From Plantago ovata (Eukaryota; Streptophyta; Magnoliopsida; Lamiales; Plantaginaceae), in NCBI GenBank assembly GCA_028274465.1, contig CM051457.1, positions 103,973,982-104,037,981 of the forward strand: a stretch of DNA of 64,000 nt, written 5' to 3'. This document shows positions 12,054 to 22,215 of this stretch, piece by piece (position 1 is the stretch's first letter; each line of letters opens with the position of its first letter). Both the position numbers and the translations under genes were made by a program. Under the pieces are notes generated by a model that did not search any database, had not been told where the DNA came from, and was given only the letters and a program-made list of their open reading frames with translations.

Positions 12054-12252
12054 TATAGAATGATGATTTGTGGAATAATGATATATTTCATTAGGGGTTA
12101 AACACCCATATATATACAAATACAATTACAACAGAATTAGTAGAGAACATTCTCGAAGAATATCTATGTTAACTTAACACTACTAATTACAATTATGTAC
12201 TAAATCCCACAAATCACGTTATGAAGAATCATGCATTAATTCTTCCTTAATA
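12054..12252 (-). repeat. 5' LTR (199 bp) of the TA..TA copia element
   Basis: Same 199 bp as 10472-10670. The primer-binding site abuts it at 12053-12041 and the target duplication ATATG follows at 12253-12257. Confidence 0.85.
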
Positions 12253-12257
12253 ATATG

Positions 12258-12595
12258 TACCCTGTCCAGATATGATCCTTCTATGTGTCTCAGTTCAGAT
12301 ATAGTCTTGTAATGTGTCTACTAGTATTAATTAAGGAAATTGAATTTCATGTATCAAACTAATTAACTTTAAATGTTTTCAAGCGCAGGCTTCTTACGGA
12401 CCTTTTTCCATTTTTTGTTGTGTGTGTGAATTTGAGAGATGGTGTACATAAGACTGATAAACCACCCGATAATCTTATTAGTCCTTAGAGAACCCTTAGA
12501 CCTTAAATACGTTATGACTAGATGAATCCTATTTCAATTAAGAAGAAAATCTTATATAACATTCATTTCATTTAAATGATTTGTTATCGCATTCA
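12258..12595. repeat. Host intergenic module, copy 1, right part
   Basis: Matches 20640-20955 closely, for example TTTTCAAGCGCAGGCTTC, ACGTTATGACTAGATGAATC and ATTTGTTATC.CATTCA. It is cut at 12595 by the CACTA insertion. A short third piece (GTTATCCCATTCA..CACATAAATAAAA) lies at about 16219-16270. Confidence 0.75.
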
Positions 12596-12902
12596 CACTA
12601 CAAGAAAACAGCAGTTTAGTGACGAATGGGTAGCGACGGATAGGCATCCGTCGCTACATAGCGAAGGATCGCTAAATTTAGCGACGGATATTGACGAACT
12701 GCGCTCTAAGTTCAGTTCGTCCTTAAACCGGCTAGTAGATAGCGACAGATGGTCTTATCCGTCGGTAAAGTAGGGACAGATAAAATCATCCGTCTCCCTT
12801 CCGTTGATTGTTAATTAAAAAGGACAAAAAGAAAAAAGAAAAAGGAAAATAATATTTTATTTTGGGCATAGCGACGGATGAGTTCATCCGTTGCTATGGG
12901 GA

Positions 12903-13100
12903 TATATATACAGAGAGCTTCTTCTTCTCGCCCCTTCTTCTTTCTTCTCCTCTTATCTACATTTCCCTTTTCCATATATTTATCAAAACTCCATCATTTT
13001 TTGTGTTTTTGGTGTCTAATCGAAGCTCGTTTGACAAAGAAGTTGGGTGGACAAACAATTCATGATATGATTTTATTGGTTATTGTTTCCCAAATCGAAG
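12903..13100 (+). promoter_or_regulatory. TATA box and leader of the CACTA element
   Basis: TATATATACAGAGAG (from 12903) follows the subterminal repeats. A leader rich in C and T runs to AATCGAAG|GTACTA, a donor at 13101. The first CACTA element has the same arrangement at 1343-1138 on the other strand. The transcript is inferred, not seen. Confidence 0.4.
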
Positions 13101-14996
13101 GTACTAATTCTAACCCTAACTTTCATTATTTTTTATTTTTTACAATTTGAACTATTTCTATCAATTGTATGCTTTGTATTAGTAGTGTATGTTTTATTAT
13201 GTAGTTGTTTATGGTTATAATTGAATTTATAGATTTGGGGTTGGTTAAAGTTCCATCGTTCTTGGGAGTTGTCTCAGGAATCTATAATTAGTAGGAGTAT
13301 AATTTATGTGTCAAGAATCTATAAGCCCTTAAAGGTTGCTTCCTGTCAGTTTGAGTACATTGCTTAAATGGGTTTCATTTTTTATAAATCTAACAATTTA
13401 GATGTTATTTGGTCACCTACCATTAATTAAGGGCCTAATCATGTGATGGTTTTTGTGAGTTGAGTTGCTTACTTTGCCGTTTCTAGTTAGAATGATAATT
13501 ACTAGTTATCAATATGATTAGACTTCTCTGTTCATCACATCTAATTGTTTGTTCAGTAGCTTGTTTTCTGGACTAAGTGTTTAATTAATTAAGCATTTCG
13601 ATTTGTCATACTTGTTTGAGTAATATCAGTAGCACCATTTGACTTGTTAGTTGTTACAAAATATCTAGATGCCGGTTCCAGTTAATGAGCATGATCAAGT
13701 ATTATCATGTAGATGACTTACGTTGTGTTCTGTTTCTAGTTATATGAACTTATTGTTGTCAACATGTGTTGGTTGACATTTGATCTTACTCTTCTGTTCG
13801 AGTTCTATCATCTCTCATGTGTTGTTAGTTGTGATTACAGTGATGTGAAGTATATGAAGCTTATATGCATGCATAGATTAAGTTGTGCTCTTTCTTGTTT
13901 TCCTTCATGATCAAATGAACAATTATTGAATCTTGTTGGAGTCAACAATGATCTGCAGCTAGTATAGAAAGACTTGTTACTTGTAGCTTTCTTAGATTGT
14001 CCATCGTCTTTAGACCTGGTGTATATAAAATAGCTTCTGTAAGTACCTAAAACACTAGCACTCTTGTTAATATATTTTCCTGAACTAGTAGTACTGATCC
14101 GTATCCTTTGACTTGTTTTTGTTTATAGCGCTTGCTATTTGTTTCATGGATTGGTTTATCAATCAGTTTGCATCTTCTTCAGTTGATTACGTTTTTTTGT
14201 TCTCGTTATAACTATGGCTCTAAAAATTCAAATGTCTCCATGTTTACTCCTTATTAGGCCTTGGTTCAATTTTATGCATGTTTGAGTATTATTGAGTATT
14301 GTGCATGCCTTCATGTAATATCTACATTATTGAAATTGTTTGCTTGTTTGTTTTTCTTTTTAGCTGATGCTATGGTCTCACCTGGGCTGTCTATTCTTCC
14401 GGTGACAGCTTGCGATTGGGTTCGAACCACTGAAGCTCGGAAGTGCTAACCAAAGGCAATTTTTATAATCCCCTTAAATGTTACCTAGCTATTTCATTGT
14501 TTCTTTGAAATCCTTGTATAAAACTTTCATTTCTCACTAATGTGTATGTGTAATTTTCTATTTTAGATTGGTTCAAGAAGTGCATTAAAAACATACATGA
14601 CGATGGTGGATAATTTCTACCGAGGCATCTCAGATGAGGTAATGTACGTGCATATAGTTTTATATTCTACTTTCGTTATTGAATTATGAGCACGAGAGAG
14701 GTTACTCCACTGCTTTAATTATCTATGGACCGTCGCTTCTATTTCTATTTACTTCGATGATTCCTATATTTATTACTCTTTTTCTCGTCTATTCATCTGT
14801 TAAGAAGTGATGCTTTTGTTTATCAAAGAGTGGTAGCATAATAATATCTTCAGCTTGCATCTTGTTCTCTGTTAGCCTCATGTGTATGCTTTGGTGGTAG
14901 ATTACATGAACATGATTTCCTCTTGTTTGTAAAACCACTTGATTTCTAATAATTTTATTGTTTTCATTATTCGTATAGTATAATAATAAGAAAATT

Positions 14997-15065
14997 GGGT
15001 GTTTGGTCTAGTGGTATGATTCTCGCTAAATGCGAGAGGTGGCGAGTTCGATTCTCGCAGCACCT
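14997..15065 (+). tRNA. tRNA-Pro-like sequence with a 5-nt anticodon loop (probable pseudogene)
   Basis: The sequence folds as a tRNA. The acceptor stem is GGGTGTT with AGCACCT (seven pairs, two of them G-T). The A box is TGGTCTAGTGG, the T arm is GCGAG-TTCGATT-CTCGC, and the anticodon stem is CTCGC/GCGAG. The body matches plant tRNA-Pro (GGTCTAGTGGTATGATTCTC). The anticodon loop is only TAAAT, two bases short of the seven-base loop, and the UGG anticodon is gone. It could still be transcribed by RNA polymerase III, but it cannot decode proline. It lies inside the CACTA element near its right subterminal region. Confidence 0.7.
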
Positions 15066-15424
15066 TTATTGCATTTAAAAAATTATATTTTATTATATTG
15101 TATGTTAATAAAAGAAATTAAAAGAAACAGAAAAAAAAGACGAAATAGAATTTTATATTAAAAAAATCAGATTTAGCGACGGATTAGCTTATCCGTCGCT
15201 ATGCTTGGACCAGCGTAAGCGGTGCCACGTGTCCAAGAATTTAGAGACGGACGAGTTTATAGCGACGGATAAACTCATCCGTCACTCAATTGGTTAATGC
15301 CAATTGAGCGACAGATAAACTAATCTGTCCCCAAATATAGGGACGGGCCTTCCGTCGCTAAGCACTGATAGCGACGGATCGGGCCTATATAGATCCGTCG
15401 CTATATTGTTGTTTTCTTGTAGTG

Positions 15425-15701
15425 ATAGTAGTAGTAGTAATATTTGCCGTTTCAAAGAAGAAAAAAACTACCCCTTAAAATGAAATTTTCTCTTAACTTA
15501 ATTATTGTGGTTTTGGTAAATTAGTCATTTTCCAATTTTTAGAAATCATACACCGTACACTTGAGTATAACGATTAGCAATATTACTTCTACAAACTAAG
15601 TCTTATATTCTATAATATTAGAGATCATTCTTAGATCTTTGACCTTATTATTATTATGATTCTATAAATTGGTCATTTACCAAATATGTAGAAATCTCAC
15701 A
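15425..15701. other. Host intergenic with a diverged tandem duplication
   Basis: Sequence around 15520-15590 (GTCATTTTCCAA..AGAAATCATACACC..CACTTGAGTATAA..TTACTTC) recurs at 15670-15837 (GTCATTTACCAA..AGAAATCTCACATCC..CACTTGAGTACAA..TTACTTCC). The microsatellite lies inside the second copy. No gene is seen. Confidence 0.5.
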
Positions 15702-15702
15702 T

Positions 15703-15816
<114 letters not shown>

Positions 15817-15849
15817 AGTACAATGATATTACTTCCACCGGTATCAGTC

Positions 15850-16195
15850 TTTTTTTTTTTTTTTTTAATAAAGCAAACTTCATTAACAACTAAACATTAC
15901 ACTACTAGAGTTCATACATGGATTCTAATCCTACGAGTTGCCACAGAGGTCAGTGGCTAGTACATAACCAAGCCAACTAGGGCAATCAACAAAAACTACT
16001 TGTCCAGAATGAGCTGAGCTCAGAGTTTGTTCCGGAATTTTAGACAAAATAGGGGTCAACATCATAGCTAGTGCTAAGTTTAGATAAGAGGTCTGCCACT
16101 CTATTACATTCTCTGAAAATACAGTTGATTTTCCAGTTGTTCACAGCATCAAGAAGCTTTCTGATTTCCTGCATCAGGTTCATGTGATTACATGC
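15850..16195 (-). mobile_element. 5'-truncated LINE, 3' end with poly(A)
   Basis: On the minus strand about 16190-16045 encodes the C-terminal part of an RNase H domain of the RVT_3 type. The segment IRKLLDAVNNWKINCIFREC followed by NRVADLLSKL fits the usual W..-RE-N-VAD-L--K ending. A stop follows, then about 180 bp of untranslated sequence and a run of 17 A (T on the plus strand, 15850-15867). That is the structure of a 5'-truncated non-LTR insertion. No clear target duplication could be assigned. Confidence 0.65.
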
Positions 16196-16204
16196 TATTC
16201 TTCT

Positions 16205-16290
16205 GCATCATTATCCCTTTGTTATCCCATTCACTTATCTACATGGTTCACATAAATAAAACTACTTAAGAGGTACATACATTTTTTTTT
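16205..16290. repeat. Host intergenic module, third partial copy
   Basis: TTTGTTATCCCATTCA..CACATAAATAAAA.TACTTAAGAGGTA matches 20934-20993 and, in its first half, 12580-12595. Only this edge of the module is present. Confidence 0.55.
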
Positions 16291-16489
16291 TAAACGGCAA
16301 CTATTACAACTACTCCTACACTAATGATATACAAACTTACTAAACCACCTTATTTCTCGACACCTAAACCAACCTTATAACTCCGATAGAAATGATGGAT
16401 TATGAAAAAATAGTTCAGGAATAGAACAGTGACTAGCTAGAAACGTTTTGTTTCTACCAATAATTTCCAACGCATTGAGAATGTAGGCC

Positions 16490-16640
16490 AAGGGGAAACA
16501 TCATCGTCATCTCCTCCTGCGCCATGATTATACAGAAACAGAGTAACTTTTTACAAAATAATCACAGGTATTTATATAGAATGACGATTAGGGTTTTTTC
16601 AATGTTTCGATAAATTGAGATTGAAATCGATTTGGATTAG
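16490..16640 (-). pseudogene. 5' fragment of a PAH gene copy with its promoter
   Basis: On the minus strand the ATG at 16525-16523 opens a ten-codon stretch, MAQEEMTMMF, almost the same as the start of the intact PAH gene (MAEEMTMMF). The leader and promoter upstream (GATTATACAGAAACAGAG, GAGTAACTTTT, a TATA-type box near 16569-16578, and ATAAATTGAGATTG) match 7895-8070. After the tenth codon the similarity stops and the rest of the gene is absent. It lies 240 bp upstream of, and divergent from, the B3 gene at 16883, so the duplicated promoter is now next to that gene. Confidence 0.75.
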
Positions 16641-16791
16641 GATATTTTCAAACGTGTTTTTTGTTGTTATATTTTTTATTTTTAATTTTTTAATTTTTAG
16701 TTAAACCCTTTATATTGAAAAAGTCTGTCAGTTTTTTTGTTTCCTAATCGAAACCAGAGATGGTCTCTCTCTGGCTCTAAAGTCTCTCAAG

Positions 16792-16798
16792 TATAAAA
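16792..16798 (+). promoter_or_regulatory. TATA box of the B3 gene at 16883
   Basis: TATAAAA in the context AAGTATAAAAAGAGC, 85 bp before the ATG, which leaves a leader of about 55 nt. Confidence 0.6.
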
Positions 16799-16882
16799 AG
16801 AGCTAGGCTAACGATTAATCAAGAAACAAGCGCAAGCGAAAGAAGATATTATTGTTCCGATCGATAAATTAATATATAGAAG

Positions 16883-17365
16883 ATGATGCAAGCCAAGGCT
16901 CAAATCACTGATTCTTTGGGCGAGAAGAGGAGGTGTTTTTCCATCTCCGGTGTTAATAATCAATCAGAAGATACCAACAGTGGGATACCCCTGCCTGACA
17001 AGTTCATAGAAGCTATGTCGGAAGTGAATTTGTGGATTCAGAAGACTCTGGTTCCAGTTGATTTCTGCAAGGAAAGTAGTCGTATTAGCATCACAGTTTC
17101 GTCAGGGATGTATTTCAAGGGTTGTGATGCTGCTGGTCATGTTAAATGTGTTCAGGTCAAGATATTGGACCCGAATTTGGAAGTTAGTCACCTAGTACAT
17201 CTCAAAGAGTCGTCCCACTGCAAGGGCATGACTACGTATTTGCTGGAATACGATTCGTGGGATAGCATTGTCAAGAAGCACAGTCTCAAGGAAGATATGG
17301 TTGTGCAGTTGTGGTCGTTCAAGATCCAGGGGGAGTTGCATTTTTCTCTTGTCAAGTTGTGTTAA
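16883..17365 (+). CDS. B3-domain protein of the DUF313 type (shorter paralogue)
   Basis: An intact one-exon gene of 160 residues. The region from about residue 36 (PLPDKFIEAM) to the end has the layout of the plant-specific DUF313 B3 family: LWIQKTLVPVDFC, VKILDPNLEV, the S(W)DSIVKKHSLKEDMVVQLW block, and FSLVKLC at the end. B3 domains bind DNA in the nucleus; targets of this subfamily are unknown. It is shorter than the paralogue at 29171 (215 residues) because the N-terminal KR-rich stretch and the ADGKNLTEE segment are largely missing. The start is the first of two adjacent ATGs, 85 bp after a TATA box. A broken PAH gene start faces away just upstream. Confidence 0.75.
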   Translation: MMQAKAQITDSLGEKRRCFSISGVNNQSEDTNSGIPLPDKFIEAMSEVNLWIQKTLVPVDFCKESSRISITVSSGMYFKGCDAAGHVKCVQVKILDPNLEVSHLVHLKESSHCKGMTTYLLEYDSWDSIVKKHSLKEDMVVQLWSFKIQGELHFSLVKLC

Positions 17366-17519
17366 AGAGAAGAAGCAAGGTAACGATTTCATGCTGCGGT
17401 GGGGAACATGCTGAGTTTTTTGATTCGCAGCCGATCAGAAGAGTGGAGTGTAGCAGATAGAGACAAGAAACCAAGCCCCTCTAACCAACGGAAAGAAAAT
17501 ATATGTAAAATTGTAAGAA
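17366..17519. other. 3' flank of the B3 gene
   Basis: Short unassigned stretch up to the first subterminal repeats of the next CACTA element. No CACTACAAG terminus is visible here, so the transposon edge is not exactly placed. Confidence 0.4.
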
Positions 17520-20385
17520 CCGGCCCCATTACCGACGGATGGTATCCGTCGGTAATGGGGTACCGATCCGTCGGTACGCCTTTACCGACGGATCGGCAAC
17601 CACTTACCGACGGATAAATAGCCCGTCGCTATTTTATCCGTCGGTAATGCCTTTACCGTCGTTTCTTATTTGTCGCTAAATTTAACGACGGATAATACCG
17701 ACGGACTGACGAATAAGGGCGTTGACCAGCCCTTATTCGTCTGACCGACGGATAAATTTATCCGTCGGTGACATTTACCGACGGATAACTTATCCGTCGG
17801 TTATGAGTCAACCGGTACTTACCGACGTATAAAGTTATCCGTCGGTAGCTTCTTTTTTTTATTATTATTTTTCTTGATAATTGTACAATAACCTGTTTAA
17901 TAATATAAATTTACGTACTAAAAATTAAAAATCATTAAAATTGAATTGAAAATAAAATTCAATAAAATTCGATTCTTCACAATAGAAAAACGTTTACTAC
18001 AAATGTAAATGTGAAAGTTTTACTACAAATGCCCAACTAAAATGTCAAAATCTAGGGACGACGACCACTGGAACCCGAAGGAGCATGAGAATTGCCTTGC
18101 AAACCCGCACTCCCCGCCGTACCAGGGCTCCCCTCCCCGGTCTGAAACACAGCTCCCTCTGCGAACGGGTCCATGCCAATGGGATGCTTCTCCAGCAGCT
18201 TCTTCAGCACCAAATTTTGCGTCTCCACCTAACACAAGTAATGATCGATGTAGTTAAGAATATGAAAGATTGATGCAAGCAATGTAAATGAGCATACAAG
18301 TGGTTATACATCTACATGACATATCAACATAATATTAGCATACAAGTGAATATACCTGAGACACAAGTGTGTCCTGAATGCTCTTCATCCTAGCATTCTC
18401 GGCCCTAAGTGTTGCCATCTCCTCAGCCAATCGAGAATCTGAGCTGGAGGTAGAACCGGATGAGCGCTGAAATGATTCAGCTGCAAGAGAATGTCCCAAG
18501 TTTCCTAAGTCATAGATCGACAACTTAGGGCCAGGAGGGTTCACCTCGAGGAAGGCAGCGTTCTCTTCCTCCATCGTAAGTATGTCACCCTTCTCTTGCA
18601 TCTTAACCTTGTAAAAAGCCTCAACCTCCTCCTACAAGCAGTTAAGCAATACATGAGTTGATATATTACAATACATATAGAAACTTTTTAAAAAGAAATA
18701 CAGTACAAGTAACTCAAACTACTCATTTATGTACTTACATTCAGTTTCTTGGCTTTCTTGCATGTCCACTTGCCGTTCTTGAACTTGGCATTTTTCACCA
18801 TGGTCAAGTACGACTCACATCCTTGTCCAGTGAGCCTCTGTTCATTTTGCAAAGTAATAAGTCTCAGTGTTTACAATAAAATTTTAAGAATATTGAAAGT
18901 GACTGGAGTAAAGCACAAGTTAACTTACTGCATTGAGGTCACGAGTGGCCTGAGACTGTATGCCGAGATGGTGCTTCGAATAGTCCTCGTCTTCACCGGA
19001 GCTGCTTCTGTCCGCCCGTGCTCGATTCTTCTTGTTCTGATCTGCTAGTTTCTCGGCATCTTGTGTCTTCCAGTAAGCCAACCACAGAGGCCACTCGCTG
19101 TCGTGGATGAATCTAGGCTTCACTCGAGACTCCTTAAGGTCGTGGACCTTGTCTCGGTAACAACGAGCACCAACAGTGTTGAAAACAAACCAAAGCTCCT
19201 TCAATAGCACGTTTGGCAAGTAGTAGTGTTTCTAACCACCAAAACAACCAAAGGTCACAATTTAGAACGACACAACAATCAATACAACAAGAACAAGATC
19301 AACGTAAGCACAATGGTGACTAACATATCACCCAAATATAGTGGCTAACATACCACTCACATTGCCCTAAAAAAACAACTAACAAATGGTGACTAACATA
19401 TCACCCAAATATAGTGGCTAACATACCACTCACGTAAATTTAGAATAAAAATAAAACAACGTTTACTAAACATTTAAGATTGTTACGATACCCGCAGCTC
19501 ATCGAAGTAGAAGCCAATGACATGGTCAGGCAGCCTTGACCACTTCTCCCCACCATGGTCCTCAGTCGGTGTTGGAGCGATGAACTTCTGGGTGATGATG
19601 TCACTGATCCTCGAATGGGCAGATGCAGGGTAAAACCTATTATGATTGTTAAATACAAATAAGAATGAATAAGCATAATAAAGTATACGTAATATGTCAC
19701 AAGTTAAACAATAAACTAAACAACAAAAAGTGTACTTACGCAGCTTTCCCGTTAGGGAACAGAACAGGCTTCCCCTTATACATGGCACCCAGGGTCGGCG
19801 TCACGTATGGGCAACCATCAGCAGGTAGGTTCGCAAATGGGTCAAACTTAGCCTTCTTCTTCCTGGTTGACGATGAGGAGCTACTCCCCTCCGATAATCC
19901 AATGATGGGTGGAACTACACCCTGCTCGTACCCTGGGGCTCCAGGAACTCGTAACTCGGGTGGAATGTAGTTGCACCTAGGTTTCGGCATCTGCAAATAA
20001 AACAATATCAAGGTTAGTATAATGATATGAAATATGCACGTACAATATAAAGCATTATCAATTAACGTAAATGCACATACAAGTGAATATACATATAAAT
20101 GACATAGCAACATAATTTATTACCATATGAACATCATCTCTAACCTAACATCATCATCATATCATCATCTCGAACCCATTTTCACTATATTTCAAAACCC
20201 CCAAATTGAGCTACAAGTCTCGATTTTCATAAATTACTCTATTTTATCGTATTCAACTACAAAATTAACCTTATATAAGTACATAACCTAGTTATGGAAC
20301 ATTAAATTCGATCAAATACAAAACTAAAAAAAGCCCTAAATTGATCTAAGTCTCGATTTTAATTAACAAACCCAAATTAACATAA
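17520..20385 (-). mobile_element. Truncated CACTA transposon with a Ptta/En-Spm gene
   Basis: 17526-17850 is packed with inverted copies of TACCGACGGAT / ATCCGTCGGTA, the same design as the subterminal repeats at 1.3 and 12.6 kb but with ACCGACGG in place of GCGACGG. The gene at 18052-19990 lies inside. No CACTA terminus is found on either side, and the subterminal repeats are missing on the right, where copy 2 of the host module begins at about 20386. The TNP2-type catalytic gene is absent. It is a fragment that lost one or both ends. Confidence 0.7.
18052..19990 (-). CDS. CACTA accessory transposase, Ptta/En-Spm (Transposase_24-like), six exons
   Basis: Six exons on the minus strand, all with GT..AG borders and compatible phases: 19990-19740, 19636-19492, 19231-18929, 18837-18739, 18631-18356 and 18228-18052 (stop). 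Together they make 1251 nt, or 416 residues. The centre has the EWPLWLAYWKTQDAEKLADQ and NKKNRA blocks typical of the plant Ptta/En-Spm family, followed by TGQGCESY and a C-terminal leucine-rich coiled-coil-like stretch (LAEEMATLRAENARM). This family is thought to bind the subterminal repeats of CACTA elements. The first exon begins with ATG exactly at an acceptor (TTGCAG|ATG), so a non-coding first exon or further coding exons may exist upstream. No stop interrupts it. Confidence 0.75.
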
Positions 20386-21211
20386 TTTGAACCAGGAGTT
20401 ATGAATATTTAAATATGTAGTTTTATAGCAATTTAAACATATAAAAAGTGTATAATGCAGTTTGTAAGGTGGTAATTTGCCCATAAAATTAATATAGGGC
20501 CTTCTTGCTTATTATGAAAAATATATATGGAGGTAATGTGTCAAAATCTGTTGAGATGCATTTTCTATTAATTAAGGAAACTGAATTTCATGCATCAAAC
20601 TAATTATACATACTTGAGATCTCTTGAGAGACATCTTCTGTTAATTAATCAAGGAAACTGAATTTCATGTATCAAACTAATTAACTTTAAACGTTTTCAA
20701 GCGCAGGCTTCTTACGGACCTTTTTCCTTTTTTTGTTGTGTGTGTGAATTTGAGAGAGGGTGTACATAAGACTAAGAAACCACCCGAACCCAGACTGGTT
20801 TTACTAATTGTCATTGACCTTGATTAATCTTATTAGTCCTTAAATAAATACGTTATGACTAGATGAATCCTACTTCAATTAAGAAGAAAATCTTATATCT
20901 GACGATACATTCATATCATTTATTTAAATGATTTGTTATCCCATTCAGTTATTAGTGTAGATGCTTCACATAAATAAAATTACTTAAGAGGTAGATATAT
21001 TGTTCCTAATACTTCTAGTAAACGTTTTATTATTGTGATTTATTACATTTTTAAGACCAATGATACTGCCAAAGCAGTTGACATGCTGCCAGAGCAACTT
21101 GTAGTATACCAAAAATGCCCATGACTTAAATTGGGTTACTTACAAATTCACCCAAATAAGAAATAAAATTTTATATAAGGATGACAATCTCCAAATGCCA
21201 GAATAATATCC
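20386..21211. repeat. Host intergenic module, copy 2
   Basis: 20390-20960 aligns with 10225-10471 plus 12258-12595, that is, copy 1 without its copia and CACTA insertions. It serves as an approximate empty site for both. 20961-21211 continues into AT-rich sequence without a gene, up to the target duplication of the next LTR element. Confidence 0.7.
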
Positions 21212-21682
21212 TGTAGACACCTAAATTTCATAAATTATGGTGTTTATTATGATAGGATTCTTTGTAATTAGAGATAATTATCACGAAAATAAGTGATATT
21301 ATTTAGAAGATTAGGAGAATCATATTGTAACATATCTCTAAAAATAAGATTTAGCTTGCTCCCTAAGTCACCAATCACCTATAAATATGAGATGGTGACT
21401 AGAGCTAGACAGTTAGAGATGGAGTCACAAACGACTTCATCAAACTCCCTACAACCAAATTGTAGGTAAACCCAAAGCCAAATCCCTACTACCATATTTT
21501 AGGTTAGATCTAAATCCGGAACAAGTCATTCGACCCCCGATAATCCAGTCCAAATCCATTATAGAGAGGAATCAAGAGATCAACGAAGATTGTAACCCAA
21601 AAATTATGAATAAATTCTTGTTCCATGTTTTCTTGCCTTCTTTTATTGATTATTTGCAGGTTATAAAAATCCATGGTTAACA
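21212..21682 (+). repeat. 5' LTR (471 bp)
   Basis: TGTAGACACC..GGTTAACA, with a TATA-type box ACCTATAAATATGAG near 21380 matched in the right LTR. Confidence 0.85.
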
Positions 21683-22215
21683 AATTGGCACACCCAGTGG
21701 GACGATTTTCGCTCTTCATCTCCGCTTTCTCAAGGGTCCAAGTTCATAGAATTTCATGGGGGCATGCTAAATCACCCTTGGGGGCATGCCAAATCAGGCA
21801 TCAAGTTCTGCGAGATCCAAATTAAGGAAGGAATACGGAAAAGTGAGAGTCTCAATTGGAGAAGATCTCATGAGCCAAGATCACGTGCATGAGGTCTAGA
21901 TAGACCAGGCCAAACTTGCTTCCAAGTATCAAGAAAATGCCGGAGTGATGACCAAGGAAAAGATGAAGTGTACCTGTTCATGTGCAGGCTTAAATCCATC
22001 AAGTGTAGAAAAATTAAAAGTACATCAAGCTTGGATCAGCTCGACCCAAGACTAGTCTTATTTTGGTGGTGATATGTTTTGTGGATGCCGCTGATTCCAT
22101 GAGCATGTTAAATTACTTTCGGGGGCATGCTGAATCAAATTCGAGTTCGATATTAAGATTTCGAGACAAGTTGCAACCGTCATCAAGTCTCTACAACTCG
22201 TTTCGAGGGGGCATT

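Larger units (their letters stand above)
10472..12252 (-). mobile_element. Young internally deleted Ty1/copia element with TA..TA termini
   Basis: Two 199 bp LTRs (10472-10670 and 12054-12252) look identical by eye. They are flanked by a 5 bp target duplication ATATG (10467-10471 and 12253-12257). On the minus strand the 5' LTR ends at 12054 and TGGTATCAAAGCC (12053-12041), an initiator-Met primer site, follows without a gap. The LTR begins TATTAAGG and ends TTCTATA, so its termini are TA..TA, not TG..CA. The interior keeps only the end of reverse transcriptase and RNase H; gag, protease and integrase are gone, so movement would need a helper. Identical LTRs imply recent insertion. Confidence 0.9.
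12596..15424 (+). mobile_element. Non-autonomous CACTA transposon (2.8 kb)
   Basis: Starts CACTACAAGAAAACAGCA at 12596 and ends with its inverted copy TTGTTTTCTTGTAGTG at 15424. Subterminal inverted copies of TAGCGACGGAT fill 12625-12900 and 15170-15400. The left side carries a TATA box and a C/T-rich leader ending at a donor (GT at 13101). No transposase domain is present in the 2.2 kb core. The core instead holds a tRNA-Pro-like sequence (14997-15065) and at least one exon-like block (14567-14638). The flanking three bases (TCA and ATA) do not match, so no target duplication is confirmed. Confidence 0.85.

Noticed and set aside
14418..14428. GGTTCGAACC B-box-like sequence near 14.42 kb
   Set aside because: No A box at the right distance and no cloverleaf, unlike the tRNA-Pro-like sequence at 14997.
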